64,000 nucleotides of DNA, taken from the NCBI RefSeq assembly GCF_000375465.1, contig NZ_AQXH01000004.1, positions 62,001 to 126,000 on the forward strand, in the 5' to 3' direction. Origin of the DNA: Balneola vulgaris DSM 17893 (GTDB taxonomy: Bacteria; Bacteroidota; Rhodothermia; Balneolales; Balneolaceae). Shown in pieces: positions 35,920 to 45,316 of this stretch (its first letter is position 1; every line of letters starts with the position of its first letter). Both the position numbers and the translations under genes were made by a program. A model generated the notes under the pieces. The model saw only the letters and a program-made list of their open reading frames with translations, did not search any database and was not told the DNA's origin.

Positions 35920-38900
35920 ATGAAAAAGATATTCATCACCATTCTCCCATTTCTTTTCCTACTATCATGTTCATCATCGAAAATATACGTCGATGAAGAT
36001 GGCCAAAATTGGCAAGCTAGTTCCTCATCATTGAGTACAAAGCCCATATATGAACTCTATCTTATTGGAGACGCAGGTTCCCCTCGGTTAGATATACAAG
36101 AACCGTCACTTCGGTTTTTGGAAAGTCAGCTTGCAGAAAGTAATGAGCGTAGTGCCATCGTCTATCTTGGAGATAATATCTATTTGAATGGCTTGCCTGA
36201 TTCAACTGACGCCCAACGCGATTTCTATGAAGCTCGAATCATAGAACAAATGAAAATTCTTAAAGACTTTAAAGGGCGGGTCTTTTTTATCCCTGGAAAT
36301 CATGACTGGGATGATGGTGAAAAAGAAGGTCTAACTCGCATTAAACGTCAAGAAGATTTTATTGAAGCCTATCTTGATAGGGGAAATGTTTTCCTTCCTG
36401 ATGATGGCTTCCCAGGCCCAATAGATGTTGAGCTTATGGATGATGATGAACACCCTGCTTTGCAAGACGATATCCGGTTAATCATTTTAGATACCCAATG
36501 GTGGCTACATCGCCATGAAAAATCTTATGGCGATACTGGCGAATATGATCTTGTTGATGGGGGTGACTTCCTAAATGAACTTGAAGACATTCTCAAAAAG
36601 AGACAAGGGGATTTCTTAGTGATGGCAGCGCATCACCCAATTAAAACTGCTGGGCCTCATGGAGGATATCTACCTTTATCTACACACTTTAAACCGCCCA
36701 TTTTTGGCAGTTTGTATGCCATGTATCGAAGGGTTTTTGGGTTAAAGCAAGATGTAACTCATCACCGCTACAAACAAATGGCGGACGCACTTCAAGAAGC
36801 CTTTTCAGAGAATGAAGAGTTTATATATGCATCTGGGCATTCCCATAGTTTGCAATATTTTCGGGTTGAAGGGAAAAGGTTCAATCAACATTATTTAGTA
36901 TCGGGTTCGGGCACCAAGAAAAGCTATGTAGCTAAAGGAAGAGGTACTGAATTTTCATATGCGGGAGAAGGGCACATCAAGGTGCTGTTTATGGAAGATG
37001 GTTCAGTGTGGATGGAAGCATGGGCACCCATTGGTAATGGTGAAACAGGTCAGCTACTCTACAAAACCCAGATGAAGCCTCCTTATGATAATCCTGTAGA
37101 GGAAGCCGTTGAGGAGCTTCCTGATTACGATTATACCGACAGTACGAAAGTACTGGCCGCCAACCCGAAGTACGGTGGTAAAGGGCCTCTTTTTAATGCT
37201 CTAGTTGGTGCACATAACAGGGATATGTGGACCGTGGAATCAGAATTTCCAGTATTTGATGTAACTGAAATTCGTGGTGGGCTTATACCCGTTCGAATGG
37301 GAGGTAAGGGGCAGTCGAATACTTTGCATTTGGAAGACAAAGAAGGCAATGAGTTTGTATTGCGCTCGGTAGATAAACAAGCTGGTAAAATCTGGGAAGA
37401 AGAGCTAAAGAAGACCATTGCTTTAGATATCGCTCAAGATCAGTTTTCAATATTGAATCCTTACAGCGCATTGGTAATACCTATATTAGCCGATGCTGCC
37501 GGGGTATACCATACGAATCCAAAAATTTACTATGTACCGCATGATCCTCAACTAGGTAGATATGCTGATGAAATTGGTGGTCAACTGGCACTCTTTGAAG
37601 AGAAACCTGATAACAACATGAATACTGTTGCGAGTGTGGGTTACTCAGAAGAAGTGGTTGCACATCGTGATATGATTCGTGAAGTAGATGGAGACATCGA
37701 TCATCGGGTAGATCAAGAGATGTTTTTAAGAGCTCGACTACTGGATATGCTGATTGCAGATTGGGATCGCCATAGTGATCAATGGCGCTGGGCTACTTTT
37801 GAACCCGAAGATGAGCAAGGCAAAATATACCGCCCTATTCCTCGAGATCGTGACGTAGCATTTATGAAAATGACAGGGCTAATTCCTCGTCTAGCTAAAA
37901 TCGGTCCTTTCTTCCAATACCAAAATTTTGATGAGGACTATGGAAACTTGATTGGTTTGAATTTTAATTCCTTACCTCTCACAAGGCGATTTACAAATCA
38001 ACTTACCAAAGAGGATTGGCAGCGAATTTCCCTAGATATTCAATCATCGATTACCGATGAAGTCATTGAAACCGCCGTAAAGGCCTACCCAAAAGAGATT
38101 TATGATCACTTTGGTACGGAAACCATAAAGACTCTAAAAGCACGAAGAGATAAACTAAATAGTGTAGCTCTTAGCTATTTTGAAATGTTAAACGGCACGG
38201 TAAGTGTGCCAGCGAGTAATAAAAGAGAACGTTTTGTAATTACAGGTCTGAGTGAAGGCAGGGTGCAAGTTCAAGTGTTTAAACTATCGGGCAAAGGGGT
38301 GCTTCGAGAAAAATACTATGATCGCATTTTTAACCCCTCAGAGACAAAAGAAGTACGCCTATTTGGGATGGGAGATGACGATGAGTTCCTATTTGAAGGC
38401 CCAAAAACTCAAATCAAATTAATTGTTAATGGGGGGCCAGGTGTAGATGAGTACACCCTTCAAGGAGACCACGGTATATTCAAAAACATTGAGCTGTTTG
38501 ATACAGAGGAAGACAATAGAATTGACGTTCCACAAAAAACCCATTTACACCTCACTGAAGATGCCGCTGAAAACACCTATAACTATGAAAATGATTTTAA
38601 GTGGAACCGAAGCTTCCCCGGCTACTACTTCGAGTACAATAACTTTGATGGGGTATTCTTAGGGGGTGGACCAAAAATTGTTAAATACGGTTTCCGCAAA
38701 AACCCTGCAGTTACTCATTATTTACGGCTGAATTACGCCCCTAAAACAGGCGCCTCTAATTTGAGGTATTCAGGCACTTGGTATGAACGAGCAGGAAACT
38801 GGAACGTAGGCAGCGAATTAAAAATACTCTTCCCAAAAAGTTATAAGAACTTCTTTGGCTTAGGGAATGAGACGAGTCTTCAAGAAAGAGGAAATAAATA

Positions 38901-39642
38901 CTACCGCGCGCGACTAAGCCAATATGAAATTCAGACTTACTTCAGTCAATCCTTTAATAACGTACTGAATGTTAAAGCAGGAAGTTTATTCAACATCACA
39001 AAAGTTGAGAAAAGCGATGAAGAAAACATCATAAATGATGTAGACAAAGGTATCAGCGAAAGCACATTTGAAGACCAATGGTTTAATGCCTATTTCGTGG
39101 AAGCTTCTTTTAAAGATGTTGATAATGAAGTGAACCCTAAGCAAGGGTATAAGCTTTCTTTGGCGAATACTGCAAATATTGGGGTCATCAATACTTCTAA
39201 AACATTTACTACCTTGGCGGGGAATTTACAGCTTTTCTATCCGATCAGATTTTCACCACAAATTGTGATAGCTCACCGAACAGGTGGCGCACACACTTTT
39301 GGTTCATTTCCATTTTATTCGGCGAATACCATCGGTGGTACAACAAACTTGCGAGGCTTTAGAGGGAATCGATTTTCAGGAAGGTCTACCTTCTATACCA
39401 ACTCTGAAGTTCGAGTTGAGCTCTTTGACTTCTACAGATACTTATTAGGAGGCAAAGTAGGTTTATCTGTCTTTTATGACACGGGAAGAGTGTGGACGGA
39501 TGATGAAAACTCCTCACTTTGGCATGAAGGCTACGGAGGAGGCGTTTGGTTTAATGCTTTTGACAGTATGTTAATCCGATCAACCATTGGGCTATCCAAA
39601 GAAGACACAATTTTTGAACTAAAAGCAGGTTTTTTCTTTTAA
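35920..39642 (+). CDS. metallophosphoesterase fused to a BamA/Omp85-like outer-membrane barrel
   Basis: 1240 residues. Lipoprotein signal with Cys17 (FLFLLSC). A calcineurin-type metallophosphoesterase domain (about 45-370) has D51 (LIGDAGS), D85-N86 (LGDNIY), GNHD (126-129), AAHHPIKT and ASGHSHS, all the metal ligands. A middle region (about 410-870) has no family I recognise. The last about 350 residues are an Omp85/BamA-like barrel, with LRGFRGNRFSGRSTF and SVFYDTGRVW and a terminal Phe. Predicted outer-membrane enzyme whose phosphatase domain is held at the barrel. No POTRA repeats recognised. A structured RNA-like element precedes it. Confidence 0.85.
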   Translation: MKKIFITILPFLFLLSCSSSKIYVDEDGQNWQASSSSLSTKPIYELYLIGDAGSPRLDIQEPSLRFLESQLAESNERSAIVYLGDNIYLNGLPDSTDAQRDFYEARIIEQMKILKDFKGRVFFIPGNHDWDDGEKEGLTRIKRQEDFIEAYLDRGNVFLPDDGFPGPIDVELMDDDEHPALQDDIRLIILDTQWWLHRHEKSYGDTGEYDLVDGGDFLNELEDILKKRQGDFLVMAAHHPIKTAGPHGGYLPLSTHFKPPIFGSLYAMYRRVFGLKQDVTHHRYKQMADALQEAFSENEEFIYASGHSHSLQYFRVEGKRFNQHYLVSGSGTKKSYVAKGRGTEFSYAGEGHIKVLFMEDGSVWMEAWAPIGNGETGQLLYKTQMKPPYDNPVEEAVEELPDYDYTDSTKVLAANPKYGGKGPLFNALVGAHNRDMWTVESEFPVFDVTEIRGGLIPVRMGGKGQSNTLHLEDKEGNEFVLRSVDKQAGKIWEEELKKTIALDIAQDQFSILNPYSALVIPILADAAGVYHTNPKIYYVPHDPQLGRYADEIGGQLALFEEKPDNNMNTVASVGYSEEVVAHRDMIREVDGDIDHRVDQEMFLRARLLDMLIADWDRHSDQWRWATFEPEDEQGKIYRPIPRDRDVAFMKMTGLIPRLAKIGPFFQYQNFDEDYGNLIGLNFNSLPLTRRFTNQLTKEDWQRISLDIQSSITDEVIETAVKAYPKEIYDHFGTETIKTLKARRDKLNSVALSYFEMLNGTVSVPASNKRERFVITGLSEGRVQVQVFKLSGKGVLREKYYDRIFNPSETKEVRLFGMGDDDEFLFEGPKTQIKLIVNGGPGVDEYTLQGDHGIFKNIELFDTEEDNRIDVPQKTHLHLTEDAAENTYNYENDFKWNRSFPGYYFEYNNFDGVFLGGGPKIVKYGFRKNPAVTHYLRLNYAPKTGASNLRYSGTWYERAGNWNVGSELKILFPKSYKNFFGLGNETSLQERGNKYYRARLSQYEIQTYFSQSFNNVLNVKAGSLFNITKVEKSDEENIINDVDKGISESTFEDQWFNAYFVEASFKDVDNEVNPKQGYKLSLANTANIGVINTSKTFTTLAGNLQLFYPIRFSPQIVIAHRTGGAHTFGSFPFYSANTIGGTTNLRGFRGNRFSGRSTFYTNSEVRVELFDFYRYLLGGKVGLSVFYDTGRVWTDDENSSLWHEGYGGGVWFNAFDSMLIRSTIGLSKEDTIFELKAGFFF

Positions 39643-39712
39643 ATAAAAAGAGTGGCTCGATTATTGATATATTTGTTTCTTAAAAGCCACAAGAAGAGTT
39701 AAAGACCCGTTA

Positions 39713-41668
39713 ATGCCCTCAAAGAATAATTTTAGATTACTTGCTGCCATCATGTTTGCAGACATGGTTGGTTATACCAAGCTTATGCAGCAAGATGAAC
39801 AAATGGCTAAAGATTTGCGCGATCGACAACGTGCCGTTGTAGATAAATCTATTGCTAAATACCGTGGGCAAGTAATGCAATATTACGGTGATGGCACGCT
39901 TAGTATGTTTGGAAGTGCGTTAGATGCCGTAAACTGCGCTAAAGAAATTCAAGAAACGCTTCAAGAAGAACCTCAGGTTCCCCTTCGCATCGGAATACAT
40001 ATTGGGGATGTGGTATATGACGATGAAGGGATATATGGCGATGCTGTAAATATTGCCGCCCGTGTACAAGGTTTAGGAACCCCTGGCTCCGTAATGTTCA
40101 CAAATAAAGTATTCGATGAGATTAAAAATCATCGAGGTATTCGAGTTGAAGCATTCGGGAATCATGAACTCAAAAATGTAATTGACCCCGTTGGTATCTA
40201 TGCCTTAGCGTCTAAAGGACTTGAAACGCCGTCACAGTCGTATATTCAAGAAATGACTGGTAGCCATCAGAATAGTGTGGCGGTACTACCCTTTGCGAAC
40301 TTTAGCGGCGATAAAGAACATGAGTATTTTAGTGATGGTATCACCGAGGAAATTATTAATGCATTAGTACGACTGAAAGGCTTGCAAGTGACTTCACGTA
40401 CTTCTGTATTTGCTTACAAAAACACGAATAAAGACATTCGTGAAATTGGGCGTGAATTAAATGTAGCAACGGTATTAGAAGGTAGTGTACGACATGCAGG
40501 GAACCGTATTCGAGTAACTGCCCAGCTTATTAAAACCGATGATGGGTTTCATATTTGGTCAGAGAATTATGATGGTGAACTGAAGGATATTTTCAAGGTG
40601 CAGGATGAGATTTCGAAGAAGATAGCTGAGAAACTAGAATCCAATTTCACCTTCGAATCCGATAGTAAATTGTATGAAGCTTCAACGGAAAATGTTGATG
40701 CTTATAATGACTACCTACAGGGATTATTCTACTGGAATAAGCGAACTCCTGAAGCTGTTAAAAAGGCCATTGGCTTTTTTGAGAAAGCTGTTTCGTGTTG
40801 TGATACTTATACCAAAGCCTATTCGAATTTAGCCAACTGCTATACATTTTTAGCAACTATTGGCCATATGCAAACAGACGAAGCCTATACTAAAGCCGAG
40901 GAATATGCCCTCAAGGCCATTCAATTAAACAATTTAAGAGCAGGGTCATATACCGCACTTGGCTATGTGAAAATGTTTAAACATTGGGATTTTGATGCGG
41001 CTGATTCATGTTTTCGAAAAGCGATTACTCTTGAACCGGAAAATGTAGAAGCACGACTTGGTTTTTCATTTTACAATCGAGTAGTAGGTCGATACGATAA
41101 GATGTTATTGCATTCAAAGGTGGCTAGTAAAATCGCACCCCTATCATTACCCGCTAAGTTAAACCTCGCAAGTTCACATAGTCTTCTTGAAAACTATGCT
41201 GAAGCCTTAGAGCTGTACAAACAAATCCTCGAATTAGATCCTAACTACCGTACCGCTTACGAGGGGATGGCATTGGTGTATGCTTTCCAAAAAGACTATG
41301 ACATGGCTACTAAGTACATCAAAAAGTATCTAAAACTTATTGACGGTCCATTTAAAGGCGGTGCTCAATTGGGATATATAGCAGCGGTTAAAGGAGAGGT
41401 AGAAGATGCAAAAAAATACATCGAGGATGTAAAACAAAGAGAGGAAGAAAACCCTCATCTTAATTTGTCGTTAGATTTTGCTATAATCTACACGGGGCTA
41501 GGAGCATACGACAAGGCTTTTGATTATTTATTTCAGGCGGCAGATCAAAAATTAGGGTCCGTATTACTGTTAAATTCTCTACCACCTTTTAATGTGCTTA
41601 GATCAGACCCACGATTTAACCAGTTATTAGACCGCATTGGTCTTCCTAAAGAAGTACAGACCGTTTAA
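39713..41668 (+). CDS. class III nucleotide cyclase with TolB-like and TPR domains
   Basis: 651 residues. The class III cyclase domain (about 8-170) has metal Asp D17 (FADMVGYT) and D60 (YYGDGTLSMF), the specificity Asp D110 (YGDAVNIAAR), and transition-state N113 and R117. The usual adenine-selecting Lys before GDG is Gln56. A TolB/FlgO-like segment (about 190-320, SVAVLPFANFSGD, YFSDGITEEI and VLEGSVR) and TPR repeats (about 330-640) follow. No membrane helix. This three-part layout is common in soil and marine bacteria, and its effectors are mostly unknown. Its stop overlaps the MarR gene (TAATG), so both are made from one messenger. Confidence 0.88.
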   Translation: MPSKNNFRLLAAIMFADMVGYTKLMQQDEQMAKDLRDRQRAVVDKSIAKYRGQVMQYYGDGTLSMFGSALDAVNCAKEIQETLQEEPQVPLRIGIHIGDVVYDDEGIYGDAVNIAARVQGLGTPGSVMFTNKVFDEIKNHRGIRVEAFGNHELKNVIDPVGIYALASKGLETPSQSYIQEMTGSHQNSVAVLPFANFSGDKEHEYFSDGITEEIINALVRLKGLQVTSRTSVFAYKNTNKDIREIGRELNVATVLEGSVRHAGNRIRVTAQLIKTDDGFHIWSENYDGELKDIFKVQDEISKKIAEKLESNFTFESDSKLYEASTENVDAYNDYLQGLFYWNKRTPEAVKKAIGFFEKAVSCCDTYTKAYSNLANCYTFLATIGHMQTDEAYTKAEEYALKAIQLNNLRAGSYTALGYVKMFKHWDFDAADSCFRKAITLEPENVEARLGFSFYNRVVGRYDKMLLHSKVASKIAPLSLPAKLNLASSHSLLENYAEALELYKQILELDPNYRTAYEGMALVYAFQKDYDMATKYIKKYLKLIDGPFKGGAQLGYIAAVKGEVEDAKKYIEDVKQREEENPHLNLSLDFAIIYTGLGAYDKAFDYLFQAADQKLGSVLLLNSLPPFNVLRSDPRFNQLLDRIGLPKEVQTV

Positions 41669-42093
41669 TGAGTAGAAAAGAAATTGGCATTTATATCGAC
41701 CGTACCTACAAAGTTGTACGGCAAGATTTAATCGGAAGGTTTAAGCAAGCAGATGTAGACATTACGCCAGAACAATGGGTAATTTTGTCGAAGTTGCGTG
41801 AAGGTAAAATGAATCAAACAGATTTAGCCAATGGAAGCTTCAAAGATAAGCCCACTATATCCCGTATTTTAGATCTTCTAGTTAAAAAAGGATTTGTAGT
41901 TCGTGAAAACGACGAGCGCGATCGCAGAAAATACCTTATTGCTCTAACCTCGAAGGGTGAGGATGTAATTCAAAGAGCAGAACCCCTGGTTTTTGAATCG
42001 CGTGAAAAAGGCTGGCAGAACTTAGAAGAAGAAGAATATCAGCAGCTGATTACTTTACTCGATAAAGTATTCAATAACTACAGCCAAGAATAA
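41668..42093 (+). CDS. MarR-family transcriptional regulator
   Basis: 141 residues. Winged helix with MNQTDLANGSFKDKPTISRILDLLVKKGFV (recognition region) and the wing DERDRRKYLIALTSKG, framed by dimerisation helices at both ends. Start overlaps the cyclase stop. It ends about 60 bp from the convergent homogentisate operon. Two copies of AGTTGT-N4-ACAACT in front of hppD and hmgA have the size and symmetry of a MarR operator, so this protein is the likely local repressor of tyrosine catabolism (inference). Homogentisate-type intermediates would be plausible ligands. Confidence 0.92.
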   Translation: MSRKEIGIYIDRTYKVVRQDLIGRFKQADVDITPEQWVILSKLREGKMNQTDLANGSFKDKPTISRILDLLVKKGFVVRENDERDRRKYLIALTSKGEDVIQRAEPLVFESREKGWQNLEEEEYQQLITLLDKVFNNYSQE

Positions 42094-42096
42094 AAA

Positions 42097-42126
42097 AAGG
42101 CACCTTCGTAGAAGTGAAGGTGCCTT
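42097..42126. terminator. bidirectional terminator between the MarR gene and hppD
   Basis: Eleven-base-pair perfect stem AAGGCACCTTC (42097-42107) with GAAGGTGCCTT (42116-42126), 8-nt loop, A-run before it. On the minus strand it is followed by seven T's, so it mainly ends the catabolic operon. Confidence 0.85.
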
Positions 42127-42152
42127 GTGCGTTAACACAATACGAAGAAAAT

Positions 42153-43280
42153 TTATAGCGTACCTCTTAGTTCTTGTTCCCTTTCAATAGCTTCAAATAA
42201 AGCCTTGAAGTTCCCTTTCCCAAAAGAAGTAGCCCCTTTTCTTTGTATAATCTCGAAAAACATTGTTGGACGAGCTTGTACAGTTTTTGTGAAAATTTGA
42301 AGTAAATACCCCTCATCATCACGGTCTACCAAGATACCAAGTTCTTTTAAGGAATCGATATCTTCATCAATTTTCCCTACGCGTTCCTGAAGAACATCGT
42401 AGTAGGTACTAGGAATATTCAAAAACTCAACGCCTCTCGATTTGAGGTCAGATACGGTTTTGATAATATCATCGGTTGCTACAGCAATGTGCTGAACCCC
42501 AGCACCCTCATAAAATTCCAAGTATTCATCTACCTGTGATTTTTTGAGACCTTCAGCAGGTTCATTAATCGGGAATTTGATTCTACCGTTCCCGTTACTC
42601 ATTACTTTACTCATCAATGCTGTGTACTCGGTGGAAATATCCTTGTCATCAAAAGAAAGGATTTGTGTGAAACCCAACACGTCTTCGTAGAATTTCACCC
42701 ACTTATTCATGTCACCCAACTCCACATTTCCAACCATGTGGTCTACATACTTCAACCCAACAGGTTCAGCGTTAAATTCTGGGTTCCAAGCCTGATAGCC
42801 CGGTAAAAATGGACCATTGTAGTCTTTGCGCTCAACAAAAATATGTACGGTATCGCCGTAGGTGTGAATACCCGCCCGTACTACGGAACCATGCTTATCC
42901 TCTTCTTTTTTAGGCTCAAAATATGAAGTAGCACCGCGTTTCATAGCTTCTTCATATGCATAAGTGGCATCATCTACCCAAAGAGCAATTACTTTAACTC
43001 CGTCGCCATGTTTATCGATATGCTTACCAATATCGGTTCCACTATTTAGAGGAGAGGTTAAAACCAGGCGAATTTTGTCTTGAACCACGACATAGGATTC
43101 GCGATCACGTAATCCGGTTTCAAGACCCGCATAGGCCAGCGAATTGAAGCCAAAAGCAGTCTTATAATAGTGAGCGGCTTGTTTTGCATTACTTACGTAG
43201 AATTCTACGTAGTCAGTACCCATAATGGGCATAAAATCAGATTCTTGTTCTGCTGCTGCAGAGATGTTTGGAGCTTCCAT
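42153..43280 (-). CDS. hppD: 4-hydroxyphenylpyruvate dioxygenase
   Basis: 375 residues, normal length. Converts 4-hydroxyphenylpyruvate to homogentisate. Two vicinal-oxygen-chelate modules; the C-terminal one supplies the iron triad H181 (VDHMVGNV), H264 (GVQHIAVATDD) and E343 (FFEIIQRKG). The C-terminal SFGKGNFKALFEAIEREQ is the conserved gate helix. Last gene of the catabolic cluster, but separated from the preceding gene by 71 bp containing a promoter-like TATAAT and an AGTTGT-N4-ACAACT operator, so it likely has its own promoter under shared control. Confidence 0.97.
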   Translation of the reverse strand: MEAPNISAAAEQESDFMPIMGTDYVEFYVSNAKQAAHYYKTAFGFNSLAYAGLETGLRDRESYVVVQDKIRLVLTSPLNSGTDIGKHIDKHGDGVKVIALWVDDATYAYEEAMKRGATSYFEPKKEEDKHGSVVRAGIHTYGDTVHIFVERKDYNGPFLPGYQAWNPEFNAEPVGLKYVDHMVGNVELGDMNKWVKFYEDVLGFTQILSFDDKDISTEYTALMSKVMSNGNGRIKFPINEPAEGLKKSQVDEYLEFYEGAGVQHIAVATDDIIKTVSDLKSRGVEFLNIPSTYYDVLQERVGKIDEDIDSLKELGILVDRDDEGYLLQIFTKTVQARPTMFFEIIQRKGATSFGKGNFKALFEAIEREQELRGTL

Positions 43281-43297
43281 AACGAGACAGATTATTT

Positions 43298-43313
43298 AGT
43301 TGTTACAACAACT
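43298..43313. promoter_or_regulatory. candidate MarR-type operator before hppD
   Basis: AGTTGT-TACA-ACAACT, part of the longer inverted repeat TAGTTGTT-AC-AACAACTA (43297-43314). It directly follows the -10-like TATAAT on the minus strand, where a bound repressor would block the transcription start. The same 16-bp pattern with the same 4-bp spacer is found before hmgA (48715-48730). Confidence 0.6.
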
Positions 43314-43342
43314 ATTATACAATAATTTGGATAATATGGAAA
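43314..43342 (-). promoter_or_regulatory. candidate hppD promoter
   Basis: On the minus strand, TTTCCA (complement of 43337-43342), a 17-bp spacer, then TATAAT (complement of 43314-43319), abutting the operator and about 34 bp before the hppD ATG. The -35 match is weak; the -10 is perfect. Confidence 0.4.
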
Positions 43343-43351
43343 GGAAATAGA

Positions 43352-45316
43352 TTAATATTTTAGTTGCTCAGCAAGGCGAATAAAGTATTCCATAGCGTCT
43401 GGATTTCGGCAAGCATCTTTATTCATGCTTTTCTCAATATCCATACCCATTAATGCTTTTTTAACCGGTACTTCCATCTTCTTGCCACTCAGCGTATAAG
43501 GGATATCAGGCACGCTTATAACTTGGTCTGGTACATGACGAGGTGAACACTGTTCTTTCAGAGTTTTGTTAATTAAAGTGGTAACGGGCTCTATTTCAAT
43601 CTCATCTATAAGCACTACAAAAAGTGGCATGTAATCCTCTCCTTGAGGACGTTCAAGATTAATAATGAGGCTGTCTTTTACTTGATCTAGCTTATTGAGC
43701 TGTGCATAGATTTCTGCGGTTCCAATACGTATACCTTTGCGGTTCAAGGTAGCATCTGATCTGCCTTGAATGATTAAGCTTCCATCTTCAAAGATTTTTA
43801 TCCAATCACCATGGCACCAAGCGCCATCAAATCGCTCAAAGTAACTTTGTTTATACCTAGCGTGATCCTCATCACCCCAAAAATAAATAGGCATTGAGGG
43901 CATAGGCTGTGTGATAACCATTTCCCCTAGCGAATTGAAGATAGGTTCCGCGTCATCACTATATGAAACTAATGCACAGCCAAGAGCTCGACCTTGAATA
44001 CGTCCTTTAACAACTTCTTTGTATGGAATGCCACCTACGAAAGCTGTACAAACATCGGTGCCACCACTCATCGAGCAAAGCCACACATCTTTAGAAATAG
44101 CATTATATACCCATTCAAATGCTTCTTCGGGTAAGGGAGCGCCTGTTGAGCCAATAGACCGTAAGGCACTTAAGTCCAATGTTGATGGCTGAAGTCCTTC
44201 TTTCATACAGGCCGTTAAATAAGGGGCACTTGTTCCAAAGTGATGAATGGGTAGTTCTTCGGCAAGCTCCCAAAGAGTATTTAAGTTTGGCTTAGCTGGT
44301 GAACCATCATACAATACACACGTGGCCCCCGCTAACAAACTAGATTGAAGGAAATTCCACATCATCCAACCAGTGGTTGTAAACCAAAAGAAATTTTCCC
44401 CCTCTTTAACATCATTATGGAAATGCATGTATTTAAGGTGTTCAAGTAATACTCCACCATTAGAGTGGGTAATAGCCTTAGGCTTCCCGGTAGTACCTGA
44501 GGAGTAGAGTACCCAAATTGGGTCATTAAATTCTACGGGAGTAAATGCAACGTCCTGCTCTTTTCTAACTTGGATGGTATCCCACGAAGTACATTCGAAA
44601 TTTGGTTGAGGATGCTTATTTAAGTAGGGGACTAGAACAACCTCTTCAATAGAGGTGATATGAGAGGCAATCTTTTGCACTTCCTCTAAACGGTTGAGAG
44701 ATTTACCGCTATATACATAACCGTCGGCAGCTATTAGCACTTTAGGTGCTATTTGTTCAAATCGATCCAGGACCGTATTCACCCCAAAATCGGGAGAACA
44801 ACAGCTCCATATTGCCCCCAACGAGTTAACGGCTAGAAATGAAACGATGGCTTCAGGAATATTAGGAATATAAGCGGCTACACAATCGCCTTTCTTTATT
44901 CCCATATCGATTAAAGTAGCCTGCAGTTTAGCTACTGAATGCTCAAGCTCTTGCCAACTTATCTTTCGAACGGCTTGTTGTTCCTGCTTAAAAAGGATAG
45001 CGGGTCGCTGATCCGACTTTTTGCGAAAGATGTGTTCAGCGTAGTTTAAAGTCGCCCCTTCAAACCAACGGGTATGAGGCATAGGTAACCCATTGGTTGT
45101 ATTAGTTGAGTTTGAATGACTGATGATATCGAAGTATTCCCAGAGGCTGCTCCAAAACTGAGGGTAATCCTCCACCGACCATTCCCACAATTCTTGATAA
45201 TTGTCGAACTCTAACAGATGTGTTGTTTTTAGCCATTGCTCATAAGCATATAGATTGGATCCTTTTTTAAAGGAATCAGAGGGCTGCCAAAGCGAAATAC
45301 TGTTATTACTCATCAT
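43352..45316 (-). CDS. acetoacetate-CoA ligase
   Basis: 654 residues, normal for acetoacetyl-CoA synthetases. The N-terminal WQPSDSFKKGSNLYAYEQWL and the FWSSLWEYFDI segment are characteristic of this branch of the AMP-forming acyl-CoA synthetases. The P-loop is YSSGTTGKPKAI, and the C-terminal lysine motif is in YTLSGKKMEVPVKKAL. It activates acetoacetate to acetoacetyl-CoA with ATP. The setting fits well: fumarylacetoacetase upstream in the same operon releases acetoacetate, so the pathway can feed acetoacetyl-CoA into thiolysis. Overlaps the flavin reductase gene by 11 bp. Confidence 0.95.
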   Translation of the reverse strand: MMSNNSISLWQPSDSFKKGSNLYAYEQWLKTTHLLEFDNYQELWEWSVEDYPQFWSSLWEYFDIISHSNSTNTTNGLPMPHTRWFEGATLNYAEHIFRKKSDQRPAILFKQEQQAVRKISWQELEHSVAKLQATLIDMGIKKGDCVAAYIPNIPEAIVSFLAVNSLGAIWSCCSPDFGVNTVLDRFEQIAPKVLIAADGYVYSGKSLNRLEEVQKIASHITSIEEVVLVPYLNKHPQPNFECTSWDTIQVRKEQDVAFTPVEFNDPIWVLYSSGTTGKPKAITHSNGGVLLEHLKYMHFHNDVKEGENFFWFTTTGWMMWNFLQSSLLAGATCVLYDGSPAKPNLNTLWELAEELPIHHFGTSAPYLTACMKEGLQPSTLDLSALRSIGSTGAPLPEEAFEWVYNAISKDVWLCSMSGGTDVCTAFVGGIPYKEVVKGRIQGRALGCALVSYSDDAEPIFNSLGEMVITQPMPSMPIYFWGDEDHARYKQSYFERFDGAWCHGDWIKIFEDGSLIIQGRSDATLNRKGIRIGTAEIYAQLNKLDQVKDSLIINLERPQGEDYMPLFVVLIDEIEIEPVTTLINKTLKEQCSPRHVPDQVISVPDIPYTLSGKKMEVPVKKALMGMDIEKSMNKDACRNPDAMEYFIRLAEQLKY

